Source: Saccopteryx bilineata (taxonomy: Eukaryota > Chordata > Mammalia > Chiroptera > Emballonuridae). Taken from it: a stretch of 64,000 nt of DNA. The notes beneath the pieces were generated by a model. It did no database searches and was not told the DNA's origin. It saw nothing but the letters and a program-made list of their open reading frames with translations. How positions within the stretch are numbered: the stretch's first letter is position 1; every line of letters begins with the position of its first letter. This document shows positions 55,613-64,000 of the stretch, piece after piece. The position numbers and the translations under genes were made by a program. The DNA is taken from positions 15,439,632-15,503,631 of the forward strand of contig NC_089493.1 in the NCBI RefSeq assembly GCF_036850765.1. Direction: 5' to 3'.

Positions 55613-57151
55613 TGTTTTATTCTTTTCAAGGGATGTTGAATTGTATGGTATGCAAACTTCAGAAGATGGAGAATCATCGTTGGCTTAGTCCTACACCTGA
55701 AACATGTAGAGGCTGTATAGGTATCTCTTTTTTCCCTCTTCAAAGCAATATAGGGATGTATATTCATAATAACACTTTCAACCCAGGCAGACACACCCAA
55801 TTGGATGATACATTGGGAGCTAGGAGTGTCTAATGTCAATCAGAGCTCCTCCTGCTGGAAGGAGAGAGTAGTGCACCTGTGGGCTTTACTGTCATCCTTG
55901 AGGTTAAGCAATCTGGCGGCAGGTCTGATTGGTAAGGCTTTTTCTTTGGTTGGTAGTAGGGTGGGTGGAGGACAAAGAGAAAAGGTTTGTTAAGATTCTG
56001 TTCTTGCCAAATAAACAACATAAAGAGAATGGTTTACAAGATATTCCGTTCATTGCCACTAAAGGATAACTGCTTATTTTCCCCCTTTTACAAACAAGAA
56101 GCACATTTCCTGCTCTCATCCTACACCCAAGGTAGCAATCTCAAAGCAGCGTGAAGTAAAAGGCAAGGAGCAATTCAGATGCAATTCATTCCCAAGCTCA
56201 GCTTGTGCATCTATGTCAACCTCACTAAAACCTCTCTCAAGTGAATGTATAACTTTACACATTTACATATATAAATAAAGATATACATCTATATTTTCTA
56301 GTCCCTCTACTATCTTACTTCACCTTCCACTTGTTGTCAGGGGAAATGAACCTTCACATGCCGATGTGTTTGACTGAGATGAAGGTAATCGCGATGTTTG
56401 AAAACCCAGTGAGACGTGTACTTTGAGTTGCTGGGTTGCTATGGGATATACCTCTTTTGCCTCCCTGAGAGTAGTACTGATAACAGGAACGGCCATCTAC
56501 ATCTAGGGTGTGCCAACTGTGTGCCAGGCTCATAGTGGATTTCATCTGTCAACTGACTTCCTCTTCTCATCACAATCACGAGAGGGTTGATGGAGAATCA
56601 AGTAGCCAGCTTGTGGGAGTGATATGGTGGTTGCACCAGCTGTAGCTAAAACGTCCTGAGGATCAAGAGTAATTAATAACTCTGTGTCCCTCTCCTCACT
56701 AATTTTCTCCTTTTCCTCACACATGCCCCATCAGCTGCCATTTTAGACATTGAGGTTTTCAAGTCTTTATCCAGGTGCTCTGATTTATCAATGTTTGACT
56801 TGGGGAGAGATGTTAGACACCCTCACCCCTCTTCCAGTGTTGTCTTGAGGAAGGACTCCATCATTCATCCCACAATGGAGCATCTGCTTGAAGCCCTCCT
56901 TTCACCTCACACCCTGAATTCAGAAGGTCATCAACTTCTGTAGGTTTTCACTCTTTATTGCCTCACCCATCTGTCCACTTCCTCTTCCTGCCCACTGCCT
57001 TGTCTACTCTAGGCTTTCATCAGCTCTCTACCCTTGGTCCACTTCTGGCTTTAACTTGAAGCTCTTGACTCCAATAGTTTTTGAAATGTTAAGAACTTTA
57101 AGGTCACAACCCAGGCCACTTTCTCTTTTGCATACTCTATACTGCTTAATC
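55613..57151. other. Non-coding stretch, no gene
   Basis: A weak reverse MIR-like patch near 56500-56590 (GTGTGCCAGGCTCATAGTGG). 56730-57110 may be degraded LINE. No gene. Confidence 0.45.
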
Positions 57152-57540
57152 TTTTTTTTTTTTTTTTTTTTTTTTTTTGTATTTTTCTGAAGCTGGAAAC
57201 GGGGAGAGACAGTCAGACAGACTCCCGCATGCGCCTGACCGGGATCCACCCGGCACGCCCACCAGGGGCGATGCTCTGCCCATCCGGGGCGTCGCTCTGC
57301 CATGACCAGAGCCACTCTAGCGCCTGGGGCAGTGGCCAAGGAGCCATCCCCAGCGCCCGGGCCATCTTTGCTCCAATAGAGCCTTGACTGCAGGAGGGGA
57401 AGAGAGAGACAGAGAGGAAGGAGGGGGTGGGGAGTGGAGAAGCAAATGGGTGCTTCTCCTATGTGCCCTGGCCGGGAATCGAACCCGGGTCCCCTGCACA
57501 CCAGGCCGACGCTCTACCGCTGAGCCAACCAGCCAGGGCC
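57152..57540 (-). repeat. Bat tRNA SINE (GGCCCTGGCC type), reverse
   Basis: Reverse copy of the SINE at 42584. Poly(A) tail appears as a T-run at 57152-57178; the minus-strand head is GGCCCTGGCTGGTTGGCTCA with B-box GGGTTCGATTCCCGGCC. Confidence 0.95.
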
Positions 57541-57658
57541 AATACTGTTTTGCTTTTAAAGTTCAAGTTTATTTTAAAGAGTTGCCAAATTTATAATTGA
57601 TTTTTTCATTGCACACATTAACAATCAGTAAGTGCTAAAAAATAAATCTCTTATTCCT

Positions 57659-58080
57659 GCCTGATCAGAAGGTGGTGCAGTGGTTAGAGCATTGGACTGG
57701 GATGCAGAGGACCCAAATTTGAAACCCTGAGGCCACTGGCTTGAGCATAGGCTCATCCTGCCCTGACTGTGGGCTCACCAGCTTGAGTGCAGGGTCGCTG
57801 GCTTGAGTATGGAATCATAGACATGCCCCCATGTTGCTGGCTTGAGCCCAAAGGTCACTAGCTTGAAGCCCAAGGTCACTGGTTGAGCCCAAGGTCACTG
57901 GCTTGAGCAAGGGGTCACTTGCTCTGCTGTAGCCCCCCGGTAAGGCACATATGAGAAAGCAATCAATGAACAACTAAGGAGTCACAACGAAGAATTGATG
58001 CTTCTCATCTCTCTCCCTTCTTGTCTGTCTGTCCCTATCTGTCCCTCTCTCTGACTCTCTACGTCTCTGTCAAAAAAAAT
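57659..58080 (+). repeat. Large tRNA SINE with internal tandem repeats
   Basis: Head GCCTGATCAGAAGGTGGTGC, then GGTTAGAGCATTGGACTGGG; the middle (57735-57930) repeats variants of GGTCACTGGCTTGAGC about seven to nine times; the end has TAAGGCACATATGAGAAAGC, AATTGATGCTTCTCATCTC and a CT-rich tail with poly-A. TTATTCCT at 57651-57658 and 58081-58088 is a possible target duplication. Confidence 0.88.
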
Positions 58081-58088
58081 TTATTCCT

Positions 58089-59399
58089 TAGTTTTTTTCA
58101 TTTATCAATTGGTATTCAAACCTGAGAAGGAGTCTTGGAGCACCATCGCCGGTGTGAACATCAGACTGATGGTTCAATTGGTACCTGCTACAGCCCAATG
58201 GCGCTCAACAAATGCACAGGCCAGTTTAGACATGGCTCGTTTATGTGTGTGAAGAGAGGCCAGCAGATGCTTCCCTAACTGAACGGTACTGTGACCCTTG
58301 AAGTAGGTCAGGGGGTATAAAGCAAGCTCCTTGGCTTCTGTCATCCGCAGGTGCAGAGACATCATCCAATGAAGGCCCTGTTCTGGCACCATTTTAGTCT
58401 TGGGCATTTGAGGGAGTGAAGTGTGCTCAGTTAATAGAGCAAGCACAGGGGATTTTAAATGTCAATTTTTACCAATTTGTGCTCGTGTGAAGGGTTGTGT
58501 CGGGGCTGCTTCCGTCTCTGCTTGTTCTGTTTATTCAGCACGAATGTCTGGAACATGTAAATTGTCCTGCTGGCTTTTATCAGATACGCTGTCCCAAGGT
58601 CCAGGGGGGGATATCTTCATTATTAACATAGTAAGGGAGCAGGCTGCTTGTGGAAACTGTCTGCTTAGTCCTAGACCTTGCCTTGTGTCTTGTACCGGCT
58701 GCTAATTAGCACCCAGCGAATGGTGGCAGGTTATCAAAGCAGGAAATGATCCCCGTGGCCACGGGGGAGTGTGTGAAAGCAGCTAGGGTTCAGGTCTGCC
58801 AGCTGAAGAAGGCAGATCAGGCGGAGCGAGTGTGATGAGGGGCTCCCCACCTGGGGGTTCTGGCAGCCTGAGGACCAGCAGGCACTGGCTGGTACTTACG
58901 TCTGGGGAGGGACCCCCGTGTCTGACTGTCCTCCATACACCGCACGGGAGGATGGGACCATTCCTTTGCTCACTAACGCAGCCACGAAGGTGCACTTGAC
59001 ATAGTGTCTCAGAGGGGCCAGTCTGGCTCCCTGTGTCTGATCTAAGGACAAAGTAGTCAGTCAGGGGGTCGTTCCACCGTGGGGCTCAGGAACTGAAACA
59101 TTGCTTAGGTCGATGTTATCATTAGCTTGTCAGAGGTCCCTGGGACTGTCTTCTACTGCCTCTAGGGTTGCTAGTTATCAAGGAGAAAGGTTAGGTCTTT
59201 GAGGGGTACAGGAAGGAGAGAAGGGGTATAATTTCCAGGGCTAAATTTAATCAAAGTCATAGAAACGCTTGGTTTCAGAGCAAGTTTCGAAGTATTGTTC
59301 CAGAGTCCAGGCAAAGCAGTGCAGGTGTGTTTTAAGCAACTTCTGGCCTCATCTTGTGTCCAGATGGCAGGAGAGGTCTCTTCTTTTATTTAAGCATCT
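58089..59399. other. Non-coding stretch, no gene
   Basis: Unique-looking; small frames on both strands with no recognisable product. Confidence 0.45.
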
Positions 59400-59960
59400 T
59401 TCCAGGCGTTCAGGGGACTGGTATCCGGGGAGGAGGCCGCGCTGACTCACACTTTCTCGATTGCCTGGCCCGTTTTCACTTGCGTGCCCATCCTGACGCG
59501 AGGTGGCAGCCTCCACCTTGGCCTCTGAGCCCGCAGCCTGCGAGAGACAGAGGGCGACCTCCTCGCAAGGGATGTCCAGGGCCTTCCTCCTCGCAAGGGA
59601 TGTCCAGGGCCTTCGTGGGCAAAGGGAAGCGGCAGTTCAGCCTCTGTGGTGCCGACCCTTGCTCTGAAATGAGTGCTGGATTGGGAGGGGTTTATTAATC
59701 CTGACAAGGCTGCAATTCAAACTCTGATTGGGGCAGAGTCTGTGGGCCCGGTCTGTTTCGATAAAAGGTTTGCACCGCTCCCCTGATTGGGATACGGGGG
59801 CGCAAGGCTGGGGCGGAGAATCACAAAGGAACCAAGACACGTGCGGACAGGTTTGTTCAGGCGCCCTGGCCTGTGCCAGGACCAATGAATCATCTTCGCT
59901 GTGAACGCGGCAAGCTCCAGCCTCTCTGGGATTTGAGGGTTGCAGGCGACGAGGTGACAC
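59400..59960. promoter_or_regulatory. CpG-richer block with promoter-like motifs
   Basis: More CpG than its surroundings. GATTGGG (inverted CCAAT) at 59679-59685, 59726-59732 and 59785-59791, a GC box GGGGCGG at 59810-59816 and an E-box CACGTG at 59838-59843. No transcript start or coding exon can be tied to it. It could be a distal regulatory element or chance. Confidence 0.3.
59558..59613. repeat. Exact 28-bp tandem duplication
   Basis: CCTCCTCGCAAGGGATGTCC plus AGGGCCTT, at 59558-59585 and again, identical, at 59586-59613. Confidence 0.97.
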
Positions 59961-61039
59961 GTTATTTCTTCTTTTAACAGAGGATCTCTGACACTCAGGG
60001 AAGGGCCAGATGCCCTTCCCCAGCCAACAGGGAGATAGATGAGCAGAGACAACCCCAGTGGGAAGATGTTCAATTTCTACACAACAGGCTTTTTTTTTTT
60101 TTTTTGGATTAAATAAATCATAGCTGCAGCAAACAGAGGTGAATAATCACCATCATTTTCCAATAGCCAGAGTGGGCCTTCAGACCCTCTGCTTTCTCCT
60201 GACACTGAGCATCGCCTGGAAGTGGGCTTCTGGAGTGGGTCTTTGCACCCTGCAGCTACAGTTAGTGGAGGAGTCTGCCCACTGCGACAGACCTTTAGCC
60301 TGTGCGCCACCTTCTTGGTTCTGTAAACATTACAAGAAAGAAAAAGGGTGAAAAGTACTCAAAAAGAGAACAACTTCCCCTTCTGACATTCCTTTATTCT
60401 GCCCGGCCCTTCTTTCTAACAGGGTCTTATTGAAAAGGCATCACATCGGAAGCATGTAGAATGCACAGCAATTAGTGTGAATTAAATGTTTATTTCAGAG
60501 CCAAAACTCGGGAAGTCAGATGAGTGCCAAGATTTTCCCTCTCTAAACTTCTCCCCATTCTCAACAGGTATGTTGCTGAGCGTCTTTGCAGAGGCATTGG
60601 GGGTACAGCATGATTCATGTTTGTGTATCAGACTAGACTCGGCATTGGAAGCATAACTTAAGGGCTGCACTGTTCATGGAAGGTAACAAGTTTAACCCAG
60701 GATGGAAGAATGCCTGGGGCTTTGATGAAAGGTCCTGGATGTTTATTTGGAAGTGAGTGCAGACCAACACTGTTATCTGGCTGCAGAGCCTAGTTCCCCC
60801 CTGTGCTAAGCAAGTTGGGGAGCTACCACGTGAGCCTTTGAAGGAGGCCATGGGGAAGCAGCACTTAGGCTCCCTGCTCCGCTTGCTGGTTATCTAACTA
60901 CAAGCTCAGCCCTGATGAGAACCCTTGAACAGCTTCTCTCTGCTTATGAGATGAATGCTGGAAAGCAGTTAGGCTGACTGAGCATCAGGTACATGGCCTA
61001 TATCAGCACAACTAACCCCTTAATGGTCCCGAGAGGGGA
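59961..61039. other. Non-coding stretch, no gene
   Basis: Poly-T at 60090-60105. Short opposing frames without known domains. Confidence 0.45.
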
Positions 61040-61145
61040 GATTTTCTTAATGTCATCATAGTGATGGAAAAACATGGAAGCTTAGAGATGTTAGATCACC
61101 TGCCAGTCATGAAGCCGCCAAATGTTGAGTCCAAGATTTGAAGGT
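61040..61145 (-). repeat. Possible MIR fragment, reverse orientation
   Basis: AAAACATGGAAGCTTAGAGA, TGTTAGATCACCTGCCAGTC and GAGTCCAAGATTTGAAGG have the antisense MIR order, strongly diverged. Confidence 0.45.
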
Positions 61146-62599
61146 TGTATCATCCCAAGCCCTGGGGAAGGTTTCAAACTTGACACAAACCCCATCCTCC
61201 ACCATTATGTTGGTGCCTGAGAGACACAGTAGGCCCTCCAGTGGTATTTGTGGCATGGATGAATGCAACGCGCCCCCTGTGATCTTGGATTTCTACTGAA
61301 GGTTTGAGGGAGTGGGACTGGAGGGGGGTCCCAGCCTTTTTCCATGGTGACATCTTCATATATACCACCCCCTGGACCCACAGGTAAACTCCTCCCTCAT
61401 CTCAGCAGAGAAGTTCTGCGCAGACCCCAGCAGGCACCACATACTTTTACACACAGTCCTTTCCCTTCAATAGAGCAATTCTGTGGCAGCTGCAAAGACA
61501 ATGCCTATGTCTTTGTTTGTTTTGTTACATCTTGTTAGTGTTATAAGTGGTGTACAGGCAGAATTTACTGCAGCTGAGGAGAGAGAGGGCACTGGTCTCA
61601 CCTCCACGTTTGCCACCTAATGTTTTCAGAACAAACAGGTAGGGAGATGATAAATATTTCAAAGCCAGAATGCAAGTTTTACAGCATCACAGCTTACAAA
61701 TGTACTAACGCTGCTGCAAATCTCCTCTATGAGTGCATTAGGGTGATTCATAAGAATAGAAAATCCATCCTTGTCAGCAGGACAGATTGCCGGTGGGCGC
61801 ACTGTCACACCTGTTCTGTGCGCATCCAAAATTACCACTGACATTTATTTCTAATAAGTCATGATGAAATCGGTGAGGTGGTTTACTTGTGCTATGAGAT
61901 AAAAAATCCTTTACAAAAACACCAAAAAGACATTTTTTTTTGGTAGGTTTATAATAGATAAACCACCCAGGAAAGGGAGTGTTCTGTAAAAGGGCATAGG
62001 AGACAATTTGCCCTGGGGACTCAACATGGCTTGATAACAGGCCGTTGCTGGGCGTCTTTTCTATTAGGCTGCTGGTATCCAAGGAGTGGGACAGGATAAT
62101 GTCATTTGCAGCCATCCATGCCAGGGCCAGTGAAGGTCACAGTTTCAAAATGTGTGAGAGAAGACTATTGGCCAAGTAGCCACCTCATATCCAGGAAAGG
62201 TTGTGTATATGTGTGTCTGTGAGTGTGTGTTTACTAGTGAGTGTGGTTGTGAGTGTGATTCCCTTCCCTTATCTTCATCACCCCTTCTAGAATCTTCTTG
62301 TAAGTCATTCCTCTCCTCAGGCTTGGTGCTTGGCTCAGAATCCCACCTGCCTAATGGGCTAATGTATAGTGTCCTATGTTCTAAACTGGCTTTCTAAGGT
62401 CAAAAGCATGGAAGGCACACACCTACTAAGTGTGATAGCACACAGGTGTGGGACAGGACCATCCTCTGCATTGCTGGTGGGATCAGTGGCTGTGTCCTCT
62501 TTGTATCCCCAGGAGCAGCCATTTCTCACCGTGGTTTCCTCTCCAGGTTTACTTGTACACCGGGACAAAGAATGGGGTGTGTGATGTTGCATGTAACAG
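61146..62599. other. Repeat-poor non-coding stretch
   Basis: 61640-61860 is free of recognisable repeats and simple sequence and may be conserved non-coding DNA. An irregular TG-rich patch lies at 62200-62250. No gene. Confidence 0.4.
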
Positions 62600-62790
62600 G
62601 GAAAGAATAGAAACTAACTAAATGGCCAACCATATCCAACTGGATAAATAAATTGGGGTTTACTCATCCAGTGGAATGCTATACAGAGGTTGGGAAAAAA
62701 AGGAAGGTCAATATAGACTGAATTTGAAACAATTTCCAAGATCTGCTGTAAAGTAAAAATAGCAAGTTGCAGAATAATGTATACGGCTGG
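62600..62790 (+). repeat. L1 ORF2 3' fragment
   Basis: AACTAAATGGCCAACCATAT, CTGGATAAATAAATTGGGG, CCAGTGGAATGCTATACAG, TTTCCAAGATCTGCTGTAAA and AGCAAGTTGCAGAATAATG match old L1 in sense. No open frame. Confidence 0.75.
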
Positions 62791-64000
62791 TTAACTCTTG
62801 CGTAAAGAAAGGAAGAGACAAAATCATGACTTCTCTGTCATTCTCGGGGCCCCTCTCATTCCCTCGGTCCTCACTGCCATGTGACGAAGGTGTTGAAGTC
62901 GGCTGGCCATGAGCACCTGCCCACCTCTGCCTGAGGGCTGTCCTCTGGCCGTTGGGGACTGCTGAGCCCACGAGCAGGCTGAGCTACAGGGGTGGTGGTG
63001 CCTCGTGACCTCGGAAGCAGCTCCTAACCAGTGACGGGCAGGGAGTCACAGTCTCCTCAGCTCAGCCCCAGTTCCCTGGGCGGATGGAGCTCCGCCTCCC
63101 ACTGCGGTGACTCAGCTCCAGGACCCCCTTCCCTGGCCTCCTTCTGTCTTCCCTTCCTCACTCTCTCCCTTAACAGTGTCCCGGGGTCACCTTCCAAATA
63201 AACTACAAAATGACATCATATCCAGGAGAAACTGTCCTTAGGACTGTTTTCTCAAGTGGTTCATGCCGGAGACCCCAGCAGGGACATTTCTCAGGTTATA
63301 GACCCTAACGAGCGGTCCGACCCGGGCTAGAAGGCTCTGAGCTACGTCCTGGAAGTCCCAGACCCTGCTGGATTAGGAACGGACTGGAGGAAAATTGGAA
63401 ATGTTAGTTTTGGAGGCTTAGAATGAGATGGTGAAGAAAATTGCAAAAATTTTAAAATTGGTAAGGGCTGACAATTTGTGCAAGATGACAAGATTTAGTG
63501 TAAAAAAAAATACAACTGGCTGAACCTTTTCAGGGAAGACGCTGCAAACGCCCGGCCTTTGGGTGCTTATTTCAGCTCGTGGGGGCTCACTGACTGCGGA
63601 GTTCTGCTCTCAGTCCGCGCGCAGGACCCTGCTCAGTTAACGCTCCCTCTAAATGCAGCTTTTGTGACAGGGAAGCCTCTTTCTTCCTCTGAAGTGGACA
63701 TTCAGGGGGAAAAGAACAAAAGCCAAGTTGGTTTTCCAAATATACTTTTCCCTGAGTTTTGCAGTGCCATCTTGGGTTCTCATTGTTATCCCGCCCTGAG
63801 CCCCGGGCCTGGGAGGAAGGACTCAGCCCCAGGGTTCCTCCAGAGCCTGGGCCTCGGGCCAGATTCTACTTCTCTCAGACACACCGTGTTCCCTGAGAGC
63901 CAGAGGCTGGCGTGAGTGCAGAGAGAAAACCTGGGCGTCCGGGGGCAGGCTAACAAGGGGCACTTCCTAGAGGTGCAGGGAACAGCAACTGGGGACCTGC
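62791..64000. other. Non-coding stretch to the window end
   Basis: GC content rises after about 62850. A 118-codon plus-strand frame at 63559-63915 has no recognisable domain. No repeat named. Confidence 0.4.

Overview
This is a 64-kb piece of mammalian, almost certainly bat, genomic DNA. I find no exon or intact protein-coding gene. The assignment rests on repeats: tRNA-derived SINEs of the kind I know from horseshoe bats and relatives (Rhin-1-like; heads CCTGACCTGTGGTGGCGCAG and GGCCCTGGCCAGTTGGCTGA), bat-type hAT DNA transposons and their 351-bp MITEs, and solo LTRs I do not recognise from other mammals. These lie on a normal eutherian background of MIR, L2, L1, MER5, Tigger-like and MaLR-like relics. 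Species and repeat-family names are from memory. Whether the window is intergenic or intronic cannot be decided here.

Layout. 0-13.5 kb: mostly unique sequence with MIRs, plus an old minus-strand L1 end (about 3.70-7.09 kb) split by a 2,467-bp hAT transposon (3744-6210) with perfect 8-bp target-site duplications and a broken transposase gene. 13.5-19.85 kb: MER5-like copy, then a nest of seven solo LTRs (A-G), one MITE and a U6 snRNA pseudogene. Five of the seven LTRs have identical 5-bp target duplications, and related copies in the nest act as empty-site controls, so the order of insertion can be read. 20-35 kb: unique sequence with SINEs, MIRs, a Tigger-like element, simple repeats and a possible conserved element near 28.05 kb. 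35.4-39.1 kb: a large inverted repeat (arms about 830 bp, spacer about 1.7 kb) whose spacer holds L1/HAL1-like sequence, a SINE and a second copy of the MITE. 39-47 kb: L2, L1, MIR, a SINE and a TTCC tract. 47.5-48.3 kb: a ten-copy, 79-82-bp minisatellite. 48-64 kb: L2, MIR, several SINEs (one inside an MLT1-like LTR, one with internal repeats), and a CpG-richer block near 59.4-59.9 kb with promoter-like motifs and an exact 28-bp tandem duplication.

There is no operon-like or pathway logic. The story is repeated insertion, nesting and local duplication. I saw no undescribed coding system; the most notable items are the nested LTR cluster, the long inverted repeat and the minisatellite. Identity figures are by-eye estimates and ends of old repeats are approximate.
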